Source of the DNA: Benincasa hispida
Lineage: Eukaryota > Streptophyta > Magnoliopsida > Cucurbitales > Cucurbitaceae
Assembly: GCF_009727055.1 (NCBI RefSeq)
Contig: NC_052359.1
Coordinates: 19,780,167-19,844,166, forward strand
Direction: 5' to 3'
DNA: 64,000 bases
Numbering within the stretch: the first letter of the stretch is position 1; every line of letters starts with the position of its first letter. Of the stretch, positions 35,342 through 48,612 are shown piece after piece. The translations under genes and the position numbers were made by a program. The notes below the pieces were generated by a model. It saw only the letters and a list, made by a program, of their open reading frames with translations, did not search any database and had not been told where the DNA came from.

Positions 35342-36844
35342 CTCACTATCCACTCCCCTACAACTACAAGGGAGTTATTTACTATTAATTAATTAAATAA
35401 ATATAATTTATTTAATTCAATTAAATTAAATATTAATAACTATCATGCATTTAGCTTAATGTACATATGAATCATATTCTAATGGAAATAAACTCTCATA
35501 ACTTATAGTTTTTAATATGAAACCCAATTCACATTAATTTTAACCTATAGTTTAAATATGAATTCAATTCATATTAAATTAATTGAATTGAATTCATATT
35601 TTAAATTCTAGTGAATTGAATTCATATTCTAATGTAAATAAATTTTAGTACTCTCATCTTATATAGTTTAATTTGAATATTATTCAAATTTTACTTTATA
35701 TTATAATGTATATAATATTAATTGCATCATATACAGTTAACATAGATTCTCTTAATAATTAATTTGAACACTTCAAAAGTTTCAACTTTAAAACTTTGTT
35801 TAATTCATTTGTGAGCTAGTAGAGGGACCTAATAGACCTGCTGTTATAAGCTCCAATGATATGAGATAAGTAATTAAACTCTTTAATTAAATTAATCAAC
35901 ATTCATTAACTGTGGGGTACTCCATTAAAGACCCATAGTTGCACTCTTATGAACTGTAGTATATTTATGTGTCCATTGATTTTACCATTTTATGTAAGTC
36001 AACCCTTCACAGGTTGTTCGTAACTACGGTTGGGTTAAATTATTGGTTCACCCCTATAGTTAGCTCTTGCTCCTTAACTACCACCGATCCTATAATGAAC
36101 AATCTGTTTATGGTCCAATCATAAACAAAAGTCTCTTTCAGGCCAGTAAGAGGGTGAAGCCTCATTATTCAACTCCCAAAGTAAGCACTTAAGGAAACAA
36201 CCTATCTACTTTATCCAAAGGCGGAAAGGAGTGAATTCCATCTTATGATGCTACGTTCCTAAATCGTCACTCGGTATCATCCCTAAAATGGTAGGCATAT
36301 TAAGTTGACAACTAAAGCCATTCTTAACCACACAAATCAGAGAACGACCCTCATGAGTAGGAGTTCAATAACTTGTTCAGGATTAAGATCGAGTTACATG
36401 GTTATCGTTTGAAATATTAATCTCTTCAGTTAATGGTGTTACAAAGAGAGGTCATATATTTCGTGTATGGTCTTATACAAACTTATTGTATAGGACACCC
36501 CTACTTACATGTCTTAACATGAATGATTCAGATCGAATCGTTTGTAACATTTACAACATTTATAACATTTACAAAGTGGGTCGTATCCATAATATCACTA
36601 GGATAAGGCACCCAACCTTATCCATATACTATAGACCTTTTAGGTTATTACTTGAACATAATTCACATGAATGTGAACCACATACTGTTCAAATTACATT
36701 AAATAACCTTAGATCTTAGTTTATTGGATTTTTAGTTATGCAATAATACATAATACTTATTTGAATAATAAATAATACTTTATTTATTAATATTTTATTC
36801 ACAAAGATTTACAGACTACTAGATTTAGGACATAAATTCCAACA
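35342..36844 (-). mobile_element. LTR2, right part (LTR1 type)
   Basis: It resumes LTR2 after the Athila-like insertion with CTCACTATCCACTCCCC and is nearly identical to LTR1 from 19087 on. Near 35580-35640 it has an extra stretch built of GAATTGAATTCATATT repeats. The right edge CCAACA (36839-36844) is followed by a polypurine tract read as ATATCCCACTTATCC, so this part is the 3' LTR edge of INT B. Confidence 0.87.
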
Positions 36845-37932
36845 ATATCCCACTTATCCTAAAGCTAGTGGGATGTACAATACTTGTACAAGAAAATACA
36901 ATAAACTAGGGCATATAATATATCCAATCATATCTTTCACTTGCCCTAGTCAAAGTGATACATATCCTATAGTCCTAAACCCTTTAAATGACCCTCGAAC
37001 ACTTTAGCTGTGAGAATCTTTATAAGTGGATCAGCAATGTTGTGCTTGGATTTTATTTGCATGACGATCACGTCCCCTCATTGCACAATCTTTCGTAGTA
37101 GATGACACTTCCTTTCCATGTGTTTTTCTCGCTTATGTCTTCAAGGTTCCTTTGAATTTGCTATAACAATACTATTGCCACAGTAAAGGGTGATAGGTAA
37201 AAACATATTCGAAATAACTTCCAAATCAATCAAGAATTTTCTTATCCACACAACTTCCTCATTAGCCTCACAAGTAGCTATATATACTTCCTCCATGGTA
37301 GAGTCAGCAACACAACATTGTTTTATGTTGCGTCAAACTACAACTCCTCTATTAAGAGTGAACACTTATCCTGATGTGGATTTCCTAACATCCTTATTAG
37401 TTTGAAAATCAGAGTCAGTGTATCCTGTAAAGATCAAATCTGTAACACCATACATAAGTATATAGTTCCTCGTTCTCCTAAGATACTTGAGAATTATCTT
37501 TACTGTCGTCCAATGAAAAAATCCTGGATCAAATTGATACCTACTAACAATCCCAACTGCATATCATATGTCAGCCCTCGTACATAATATGGCATACATA
37601 AAGTTGCCACAGCATATGTATAGGGTATACGTCTTATCTCCTCAATCTCTTTAGGTGTTTTAGGACACTGTTCCTTTGATAGGACAATTCCATATTTAAA
37701 AAGTAGATGACCTTTCTTGGAATTTTGCATCAAATATCTTATAAGAAGTTTATCAATATCAGATGCTTTTGAAAAGGCTAATGTTTTGTTCTTGCAATTT
37801 TTAATAATTTGAATTCCAATAACAAATTGTGCTTCTCCCAAATCTTTTATTTTGAATTGAGGAGACAATCAGTTTTTATTGTCAGTAAGAACTCCTACAT
37901 CATTCCTAACGAGTAGGATATCATCTACGTAC

Positions 37933-40137
37933 TGAAGGATCTCATATCTAAGAGTTCCATGAGCATGTTCAGATCGCTCTAATCTCACAGTGACCGAAAT
38001 ACAATAATATACATTCAACACATACAGTTATGCAATCAAAACTTAATTAACAGCATGCTACGAACAACAAATAACAAAGGGACAGAGTTCCATACCAGTT
38101 GAAGACAATCTTCACACTCCGGCGGAAACATCGACTGTAGCGGAAAACCAACGCAGTAGAAAACCTCCACGAGATCTACCAACGCCCGAGGGAAACGTCG
38201 ACTGCAGCAGCACGAACAATCGCGAACTCACGACCGCAACAAGGACAACACCACCACTAAAGAGCCGTGGATCGTGTAGGCGATATGCAAGTGTGGGGGA
38301 AGAAAATGCTATTGCATAGCAGAAATGTTATCGTTTAGGAGGAGCTACACGATCGTGTACGATTTACTGAACGATCGTTTAAGAAAAGGTATACGATTGT
38401 TTAGTTAAATCGACACACTATACGATCGTTTAGAGAAGCTATCCAATCATGTAGGCGAGAGTGTGTGATCGTTTAGCGCGAGGTGGACGATTGTTTAGGT
38501 AGAGAAGCGACTATCGTATAGGCTCTCGAGCGATCGTTTTCTTTCACCAACACGTGCTTCACAAAGTTTTTGGGCGAATGACGGACGATCGATTGAACGA
38601 TTCAAAATTGAAAACATTTTTCATTTTAACCCACAGGTTACCATAACCGACATTGCCCACTAACTCACATCCGAACGTGAAACTTGGCGTAATTATCTTA
38701 TAATTAACCAACTAATTAATTAATAAATATAATCATATTATATTTATATCTTATAGTTTGAGATCACATATCTACTATAGTATTTTCTCCTCTACTTGAT
38801 ACAAATTATATTTATATCTAATTTCCTCCAAAATAATGTATCTCATACATTTAGCCAATTATACCATATATAATTAACCAGTTCAATTATATCATATATA
38901 ATCGAACTTCCTCTTGTCAATTTAATCATTTCAAATTAACCCAAATACTGGTTCTCGACTTTATCCAAGCTACCTAGGGGACCTAATGGACCTGTGGCTC
39001 GAAGCTCTAACGGTACGTGAATAGCTAACTAAACTCTTCAGCCACGAGATCCACCATTCATTAACTGTCAGACATTCCACTAAAGACCAGCAGCTGAACT
39101 CTTCTTGCCACAGATATATTTATGTGTCCATCGGATATAACAAATCATGAGTACGATGACCTTTCACAGATGCTCGTAAGTACAGCTAGGCCAATTTACC
39201 ATTTTACCCCTGTAGTTACATCTCACTCCTTAAGTACCACTGATTCCTCTAATGAACAATACAACATAGTTCAACTATGTGTGAACAACTCTTGAGCCAA
39301 GAGAAGGTGTGTGGCGCCACATCGTTCAAGCCCCGGAATCAACCCTTAAGGGAGCCACCTATCTACTTACCCTTGCCTCGGGGAAGGAATGAATTCCATC
39401 TTGTATAGCTAAGTTCCCAGCTCTCAAATCAGACGAATCCTCAAAATGGTAGGTTTGAATCGGCGACCTGGCCACTTGCACCCATACAAATCAAAGGACC
39501 GCCCTCAATGGCAGGAGTTCCCAACTCACTCAGGATTGAGGTCATGTTACCTATGGTCATCCTAGTGAAGTGAAGTCTCTGTCATAAACAGTGTTATATA
39601 ACGAGATATTAACACTTCATGGTCAGGTCTTATACAAACTCTTTGTATAGGACCTGTCTCTTATACACATCTAGATGTGTGTCTCTGTCATAAACAGTGT
39701 TATATAACGAGATATTAACACTTCATGGTCAGGTCTTATACAAACTCTTTGTATAGGACGCCCCCGCTCGCATGTCCCCAACACGAATGATCAGGATCAG
39801 ACCATCTGTGACAAGTCACAACACTTGTGACCATTCCACAAAGTGGGCCGCACCCGTAGCATTAGCAGGATAAGGTTTTCCTCTTTTATCCATATACTAC
39901 AGACCATTTTGGTTATCACTCAAGACATGATCCACTTGTATGTCACCACATACATGCTTGAGTCACATACAGATAACCAAGGATGTTATGTTTATTGGTT
40001 TGTGGTAAAGCAAATAAAACAAGTAACTGAGCAAAATTACAAGATGTGAAGTAAATATAATATATTAACAACACAAGCGTTCGTACAAACTGTTTACAAA
40101 CTACAGGACACGAGACTTTAGGGCATCAACCCCAATA
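37933..40137 (-). mobile_element. Solo LTR, family 1, inserted in INT B
   Basis: The plus-strand edges are TGAAGGATCTC and AACCCCAATA, with CGTAC on both sides (37928-37932 and 40138-40142). It contains the CGATCG-type array (38270-38600) and the hairpin TATACAAACTCTTTGTATA (39631-39649). Its length includes a 106-base assembly artefact (39654-39759). No PBS, coding sequence or polypurine tract adjoins it. Confidence 0.88.
39654..39680. other. Nextera mate-pair junction adapter left in the assembly
   Basis: CTGTCTCTTATACACATCT (39654-39672) is the Tn5 mosaic end used in Nextera libraries. It is followed by AGATGTGT, the start of the second, inverted mosaic end. On both sides lies the same 79-base sequence (39575-39653 and 39681-39759). 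This is a laboratory sequence and not part of the genome. Confidence 0.95.
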
Positions 40138-42802
40138 CGTACAACACTAGAAAAGCAATATTACTTTTGATGGTTTTCTTATAAATATAAGGCTCATCAA
40201 CATTTTGTTCAAAGCCGTAGTATTTTACCGCATTGTCAAACCTTATGCTCTAAGATCTGGATGTCTATTGCAATCCATAAATTGACAATTTTGGCTAGCA
40301 AACTTTTTGCTCCTGACCTTGTTTTATGAATCCTTTTAGTTTATTCATGTAAATGCTCTCATCATGATTTCCATTCAAAAAATTAGTCTTGACATCCATT
40401 TTCCATATTTCATAGTCATAATATGTGGAAATGGATAAGTTATTACAGATGGATTTTAACATGGCAACATGAGAAAATGTTTCTTCATAATCAACCCCTT
40501 CTACTTAGGTATAACCCTTTGTCACAAGCCTAGTCTTGAAGGTTTGAACCTTTCCATTTACACCTTTTTTTTCTCTTGTAGATCCATTTGTAACCTACAG
40601 GTTTTACTCTATCAGGTCAATCTACAAGATCCCAGACTGAATTGGAGTACATAAACTTCATTTCATGATTCATGATTTCGACTCATTCATCTTTGTCAAC
40701 ATCTTTCATTTCCTATTTAAAAGATAATGGATACTTAATGCCATTATCATATATGATGACATGGGCTTTTCTTAAACCCATATATCGAGTAGGATGGGAT
40801 ATTACCCTCTCAATACAACGAGACTATCTCAAAACTAGAGAAGGATTTTGACTACATGTGCTAGCACCATCAACAACTCTTGTTGATGTACCAGTATCGT
40901 CAACAATTATTATTTACGTACCGTCATTTTCATTGGAAATTTCACTTAAGATAAATTTACTGCGTGGTTTGTGATCTCTCATATGATCTTCCTCTAAGAA
41001 AGTGGCATTTGTCGATGTAAATACCTTGTTATCCTTAGGATTATAGAAAATACCACCTTGGTCTCTTTGGAATAACCTACAAATGGACATACCTTTGAAC
41101 GAGGTTTCAGTTTCTTTGGGTTTATTATTATTACATGCGTTGGACATCTCCAAATTCTGAAAGGTCGTAAACTACTTTTATGACCTTTCCATAACTCAAA
41201 AGATGTTTCAAAAACACTTTTGGATGGTACAATATCCAAGATGTATACTGCAGTCTCTACTATATAACCCCTAAAGATTCGGGTTATTCAACATAGCTCA
41301 TCATAGACCGAACCATGTCCAACAAGGTTCTATTTCTCCTTTCTGATATACCTTCTATTGAGGTATACTAGGTGCTAAAAGTTGGGATGTGATTCCATGT
41401 TTTATTATATAGTCTTAGAATCTTAAGTCCATATACTCTCCACCTCGATCAAGTCGAATTGTCTTAATTATTTTACTTAATAAGTTTTCAACTTTAGTCT
41501 TCTACTCTTTGAAGTTTTCAAGAGCTTCAAAGTCATATTACATTAGGTAAAGGTGCCCAAATCTTGAGTAATCATCTATAAAAGAGATGAAATATTCAAA
41601 CCCTTCTCTTGCCTTAACATTTATCGGACAAAGAGGTCTATATGTATAAGTTCTAAGGGTTCTTTGGCTCTATAACCTTTTCAATTAAAAGACCGTTTAG
41701 TCATCTTTCCTTCAAGGCATGGCTTACATACTTGTAATGAATTTTCTTCTAACTCACTTAAAAGTTTATTCCTTACCAGTTTCTCAATCCTATAGAGATT
41801 TACATGACCTAGTCTTAGGTGCCAAAGATGGAAATTTCCTTTAGGAGAAATTCTTTATCTTTTATTTTTTGTCGTTGCTATTTTGAATAATTAGGTGTTG
41901 AAGAGCATTTTTTTATGTTGACAGTCTTAGCACATATAAGTTAATTTCTTAAGTTACAGAATGAATTTCAACACCATTTTTTAAATAAACGATTTATTTA
42001 CAGAAAAGGTGATTGAAACAAGTGTTATAAAAGGCAAGTAACAGAAACTAAGTTTCTTTTGTATATTAGGAACTATAAATATATTGTCCAACAATATAAA
42101 TGAATTTTTGAAAAATAACTTTGTGTTCCCTATAGTAATTGCTGAGATGACCTCTCCTATTCCAATCTTCATGGTCATCTCGCCAGTGTCTAGCTGCCTT
42201 TAGGAACTAATTCCCTATAAAGAAAAAAAACATGATTATTGGCTCCTGAATAAATTATCCAAACGGAATTGTAATTCTCCACCAAACGAGTTTCTAAGAC
42301 AAGCAAATCATATTTACCTTCTTTGGTGTTCCTCTTCATAGTCAAGTACTTCGGGCAGTTCCTTTTCTAGTGCCTGTACTTGTTTGCAATGAAAATATAT
42401 TCCCTTTGCACGCTTACTCTTCTTGCCCTTTTCGACAGCAGCGGGAAGGGCAACTTGATTCCTCTTTCTACCTTTGTTTTTCTTCCACTTCTTTGAACTA
42501 GAAGAGGAAGATCCAGGTTTAGTCTAGAGGTCGAACCTCCATGGAAATTCCTAAATGAGGTGGCAACATTTGCTTCCCCATGTTTTCCTTTAACTTTCAT
42601 CAAGGACTCATAGGTTTACAACTCATTAAGAAGGGTGGTTAGGTTGCAATCTAGCTTGTTCATAATTACTATGGAATTGGAGGAAACTCTTTGGAAGAGT
42701 CTCCAGAATAAATCTGATCTAGTTGGCTTCGTCAATAACCGATCCATTCATCTCGGCCATGTTGAAGTGGTCTATTGTGTTGAAAACATGTCTCTAACAA
42801 AG

Positions 42803-44084
42803 TGTTGGATTTAGGAAGCAAGCAACGGAAACAAATTAGGATCATTAAGCATTATAATTCATTAAATTTGGCTTCAAACTAAGCATGCTCATTAAACTAA
42901 AACCAGAGTTTCAATACTAACCTTTGAAGTACCTTTGATTCACGATCTTCAGCTGCAATTTCCTTCTTTTTTTAATGTGAACCATCACAAGGACTTTCCT
43001 ACTATTCTCATGGTGTCTTAGATTGAGATGTGGAACTCAACTTGAATCGAAGGGAACTGGAGAGAAGGTTACTATTTTTTTTTTCACAGTGTGAAGAACA
43101 CTTCTTCAAACACACATTCTTTGCTTTAGCAACGATTGCTATGTCTCTATTCCACTTAAAATTCCAGTTTTATATTGCATGACTTTCATGCAACTAATAG
43201 CCTTGCATGAATCACAGCTCATGCTTGAATAATTGAGCTAAAGAGAAATGGAATTGTGTGTGAGCTGCTGAAATTTGAAAGTGAAAAAATCCCACTTTTC
43301 GGATTTTCCCATTTTCAAATTTACTTTGAATTTTCTTTTTAAATCTGATTTTCAAAATAAAAAATCAATTTAATTTATAAGATTGAACTTTTATTAATTT
43401 TACAAAATTAATTCAATAATTAATTTTCTAATAAAGTTAATAAATTAATTAAATAATTTTATTAATTTTATTAATGTAATATCAAATATTAAATTAATTC
43501 ATCACCTATTCCATTACCAATAATCTTTATTCATGAATTTATTATTTAAGTCATATTTAAATATTAAATGATTCTCCAATCCCATTTAATTCCAAAATTA
43601 AACGTGTAATTATATCACATATAATTACTAATTTCCTTAATTCTAATTTGAACATTTCAAATTAACTTATCATGCTACTCTAAGGCTAATTCATTGGTGA
43701 GCTAGTAGGGGGACCTAGTGGACCTACAGATCATGGGCTTCAATGATTTGAGATTAATTGACTAAACTCTTTACACCTAATTAACCCTCATTTGTTAACT
43801 GCTGGGTCACTCCACTAAAGCCTATAGTTGAACACCTAGATATATTATGTCCATTTGATATAACCATGATTAGTAAGTTAACCCTTCACAGTTTGTTCAT
43901 AATAACAGTTGGCTCAAAAGGCTATTTTACCCCCGAGATTACCTTTTGTTCCTTAAGTCCCACTGATCCTCTGATGAACAATTGGTTTGTGATCCGATCA
44001 TCAAAACGAGTCTCTCTCGGGCCAATGAAAGGGTGCGACACCTTGTTCAATACCCGGAGTTAGCACTTCAGGGAACAACCTCTC
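42803..44084 (-). mobile_element. LTR3, left part (family 2)
   Basis: The edge TGTTGGATTTAGG adjoins the gag of INT B directly. It is alike to LTR4 (63130 on), including the stretch after GAAATTTGAAAGTG that LTR2 does not have. It is interrupted at 44084 by the plus-strand Copia (target-site copies CTCTC at 44080-44084 and 54622-54626) and resumes at 54627. Confidence 0.87.
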
Positions 44085-46030
44085 TGTTGGGATTGATGCC
44101 CTAAATTTCGTAGGGTCCTGTAATTTGTAAACATCCGTATGAACAAATAGTTTGATGATTTATAATATGAGATATTTTATTCACTTCAGTCTATGAAATA
44201 TGAGATATTTTAGTTGCATTAACCACAAACCAGTAAACTAAGATCCCTAGTTATCGTTGTAACTTAAGCCTGTATGTGGAGACATACAAGTGGATCATGC
44301 TGTAAGCGATAACCTAAATGGTCTGTAGTATATGGATAAAGGAGGGAAACCTTATCCTTGTGACACTACTAGTGTGGCCCGCTTTGTAGATGTTACAAGT
44401 GTTGTAAAGTGCTACAAATGGTTTGATCCTAACCATTCATATATTAGACATGCGAGCGGGGATGCTCTATACAAAGGACTTTGTATAAGATCAGACCACG
44501 ATATGTTTAGTCTCATTATATAATGCCGTTCATGATAGAGACTTTCATTTCACTAGGATGACCATAGGTAACATGACCTTAATCCTGAGTGAGTTGGGAA
44601 CTCCTACCTGTGAGGGTGGTTCTATGATTTGCATGGGTGCAAGTGGCCAGATTGCCGACTCAAACCTACCACTTTGGGGATTCGTCTGATTGGGGAGCTG
44701 GGAACTCAACTCCACAAGATGGAATTCACTCTTTCTCCGAAGCAAGGGTAAGTAGATAAATTGCTACTTTCAGAGTTGATTTTGGGGCTTGAACAATGTG
44801 GCGCTGCACCTTTTTTTGGCCTGAGAAAGGTTTACTCATAGTGGGACTATGATGTATTGTTCATTAGAGGAATCAGTGGTACTTAAGGAGTTAAATGTAA
44901 CTATAAGGGGAAAACGGTAAATATGCCCAACTGTACTTATGATTGATTTGTGAAGGGTCATCGTACTATTGATTGGTTATATCCAATGGACATAGAAATA
45001 TATCTGCAGTGCGAAGAGTGTAGTTGTCGGTCTTTACAGGTCCCCTTGGTAGCTCGATGGATTTATGTTGAGAATCAGTTTTTGGGTTAGTTTGAAGTGC
45101 TCAAATTAACAAGAGTGAATTTTATTATATATGATATAATTAAATTAATTAAATTATATGTGATATAATTGATTTGATATATTTGATACATTAATTGATT
45201 GGATGAATTAATATAAATATGATTTATATTAAATGCCATAAAGGAAAAAAAGAACTATCGTTTATATGTTGCATATGATGTGATATTAAAACTATAGGTT
45301 ATAAATATAATATGATAAAGTAGTTAGTATTATTAATATTAAATTAATTATAAGATAATTAATTGGTTTTTTTCTCCAATAACCAGCTTAGTGGGTGGTT
45401 TTAGTATGTTTATGGCAACCGAATGGATAAAAATGGAAATTGTTTTCATTTAGTAAATCCACGACATAAGGCAAAAAAAAAAAGTTATACGATAGCTTTG
45501 AGAGAGTAAACGATCAATCGAGGATTTTATACGATAGATACTAGTTACTAAATGACTGGGTACCCAAGTCTAAACGACAGGCTTATTCCTTCTCCCACTT
45601 ACTCGATCGTTTACCCGATCGTCTAGTTCCTTCATCCATCTTTCCAAATCCATACAAAGCCCATACCTCTGGATTCTCACACCGAGAATAACAAGGTAGC
45701 CTCGTGGTAGTGTCAAGTTTCTGTTCGAGGGTCGAGGATCGAGTTTTACACGATTGTGTTCGAGGTTCTACCAGTTCGTGCAGTTTGCTGATTTGCTCGT
45801 GTTGCATTCATGCTATTGAACACTTTGCTGATTGATTGAGGGAATACTAGAAGAAAAGCTCTTCAAAGGTATGTTCACTCGATCCCTTGTTTGTTTTCAC
45901 CTTTGTAGCATTGTAATTTACTCGTTATGCATAACTGTTATTGTTTGATTGTAAATGTCTTGTTCTTTCACAATGGGGTTTGGAATGATCTGCTTCTGCT
46001 CATTGGTTCTCTATATTTAGAGTTCCTTCA
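44085..46030 (+). mobile_element. 5' LTR of the plus-strand Copia
   Basis: 1946 bp, starts TGTTGGGATTG and ends TTCCTTCA. It contains the hairpin TATACAAA-GGAC-TTTGTATA (44468-44487) and a CGATCG-type array (45483-45620). Confidence 0.92.
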
Positions 46031-46032
46031 AT

Positions 46033-46044
46033 TGGTATCAGAGC
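46033..46044 (+). other. Primer binding site for initiator tRNA-Met
   Basis: TGGTATCAGAGC, two bases after the 5' LTR, is the standard primer site of plant Copia elements. Confidence 0.95.
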
Positions 46045-48612
46045 TAGGTTGTTCTGATATTCCAAATTCCATTAATGTATTGAATTACATTTGCAGTCTT
46101 GGTGGGTTTTATGTTGTCTGCAATGTGTTTAAGTGTTAGATGTAGTTGTGAATGTGAATTGATGGATGTTTCGGGATGATTGCCTATGTTTTAAAAGCTT
46201 TCTTTACATTTCAAAGTTAATTTGTAAGGGCCCCTGCGTTTTGGGAATAATGAACTTTTTATCAAGTCTATATTCAAGTTTTTAGTTTGTTTGAGTCATT
46301 TGTGATGAAGCTTCAACGCATGGAGATGCTATTCTCTTCGAGGAAGAAGACCAAAGGTTGGTCGCATCGTGTAGCCCAGGCTAAACGATCGTTTAGATTT
46401 GGCTAAGCGATTGTGTAGAAAAGTTCTACTCGATCGTGTAGTATTTACTAAACGATTGCATGACTGATGCTACGCGATCGAGTAAAGAGTTTACTCGATC
46501 GTGTTGCGTTGGCTACTTAATCGGGCAGACGCTAAGGTAAAAGATCGTTGAGTATATGATACTCGATGCATGATAGGTGCGTGCACTAAACGATCGAGTA
46601 GGCCAACATGTTCATTGTATAGTCACTGGCTACTCGATCACTTGATATGAGATACTCGACGCTTGCTCCTCGATCGTTTAGACGATCATGCTTCATCACA
46701 TAGTTGTCGTCTACTCGATCGTTTAAGCATGCGTTATATGATGTGCGATGCACGATTGTATGGCCTTCATGCTTCATCGCATAGTTAAAGGCACTCGATC
46801 CATCGCATAGTTTATACTCGTTTAGCGTTACTTGACGATTACAAGGAGCTGTTGCACGATCAAGGAATGAGGCTTCGCCAGGGCAGTTCAAAACTCGGTG
46901 TTCCTATTTGAACCAGTTGACTCAATGGCTTATGTAATAAATAGTTTTATTTCCAATTTTTGGAGGTAAATTATCTCGGTCCATTAGTTTTTTATGAATG
47001 TACATGTGATGTATGTTTAATTATATGTCATAAAATATGCCATATAGTTTTAAAACCCACCATAGGCTATGCATTTATTCATGCATTGTCTTTATATTAT
47101 AAGAGTTATAATATAGTAGCTTGCATGATTAAATTACATTAAAGCATGCTCGTGCATCATATAATATAAGAGGTATAATATATGCATGCATTAAGCATAT
47201 CCATGCATCATCTTTATATTATAAGTGTTATAGTATAAAGGTGTATGAGAGCATGTATGCTTAGTTCATTACAAGTTATATAAGATTTATATATAGTAAT
47301 GAATGAACATTGCATGAAGCATGGCACTTAGGTTAATTTATAAAAGTTATAAATACCTAGACTAGCTTAGCAATGTGGATGTTTTTAGTTATTTCATTTT
47401 TTATAAGTGTTATAATTAATGAAATTAGAACTAAAATCAATAAGAAAGACATGCATGCATGCTTAGGCTTTAGTCATGTTTTAAAAGAGTTTTAAAATTT
47501 GATTGAGATAGACTTGAGATCATAGTTCTAATGAGATTAGAAACCTAAGTTTAAACTTTTAATTCGGTTTAATAGGATTAAATTGACTAATAAAAGATTA
47601 ACTATGTACCAAATTTATCTATAAAGGACCTTTTGTCTAAGGTGAGTTCTGTCTAGGCTGGGGTATTTAAGCTGACGGAAACAGAACACCCCTACCTGGG
47701 AACCTACCTGGAAAGGTGAATTAGATAGATTTGTTGCATACATGAAAATTTGATGATAGTTTGTTAAAGTGTTTAATAAGACTTGAATCAAATTTGTTTA
47801 ATTATCAAAAGCAAAAGTTGTTTTTGAGCAAATTAAACACACAAATTAGTTAAAATCAGTAGTTGGATCTACTAAGTTAATGAATCCTTAGGTAGAACAT
47901 TTAGTGGGAGGTACTTGGGGTATATGATACTTCACTTAAACCTTTAAACGTTACTCCCTAAAAGTTCACACCATGAGATCTATCCTCGACCTCAGGACAC
48001 TGGACAACCTGGGAGTGTCCCCCTAAAGAATGGTGTTTGGGTAGGTCAATACTAAGGTGAATGGAGAGAATGTTCATAGTAAGTCAGAGCAGGACGTGTG
48101 ATAACATATCCCACGGTTTGTTTCATTAGGTTGGATAACGTTTAAGTGCATCGCCTTGAGGCACCCTGGGAGTGTCCCCCTAAAGGATGGTTGTATTTGC
48201 ACAACTTTTTATCTGATCTTTTGAAAAGGATAAGGTTGCTTTAGTCTCTTGTCCTAATCTACTTTTTCCCTATGATGGGCGCATTAGGGCGGTACTCTAG
48301 GACCTAAAATGAGGGGTTACACTTACGAGGAATTGTTAAGGTTGTTAACAAAATGGACCAAACAATGGTGGTTGTTAGAGACAGTCACAAGAAGTTGTTT
48401 CTATTTAATGGTTGAGAATGTCTCATCCCAATGAAAGGGCAGTGAATCACCCCAACAGTGACTTTTGTTCTGCCTCACTAGGGTATCATTGCAAAATAGA
48501 TGTCACTTAGGGTACAAAAGAACTATTTTGCTAAAACCTAAAATTGGTCCTAAAAGTCGTAATGCAAGTAGACTTATTAAGTTTGTTCTTGTTTTTCAGC
48601 AACTTTTAATTA
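46045..48612 (+). other. Long untranslated leader of the plus-strand Copia
   Basis: About 2.6 kb lies between PBS and gag, without a credible reading frame. It holds a CGATCG-type array (46365-46865), a TATAA-rich part (47040-47420), and two copies of CCTGGGAGTGTCCCCCTAAA starting at 48008 and 48165, 157 bases apart. The leaders at 1-194 and 2833-4516 are related. Confidence 0.8.
46365..46865. repeat. CGATCGTTTAG/ACTCGATCG array in the leader
   Basis: Twenty or so variants of CTCGATCGTTTAG, CGATCGTGTAG and CGATTGTGTAG occupy 0.5 kb, starting about 320 bases after the PBS. Spacing is irregular and both orientations occur. Confidence 0.75.

Larger units (their letters stand above)
36845..42802 (-). 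pseudogene. INT B: second copy of the Copia interior, split by a solo LTR
   Basis: Without the insertion at 37933-40137 and one target-site copy it is about 3.75 kb, close to INT A (3.73 kb), and follows it throughout. Minus-strand parts: gag segment 42367-42603, protease region 41981-42178, integrase and its C-terminal part 40914-41239, RT N-terminal part 40143-40680, RT C-terminal part 37500-37868, and RNase H at 36960-37470 with breaks. It shares with INT A the one-base loss in the integrase C-terminal region (near 41060) and the same gag|LTR junction (42802/42803). The solo LTR lies in the RT catalytic YVDD codons. Confidence 0.88.
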
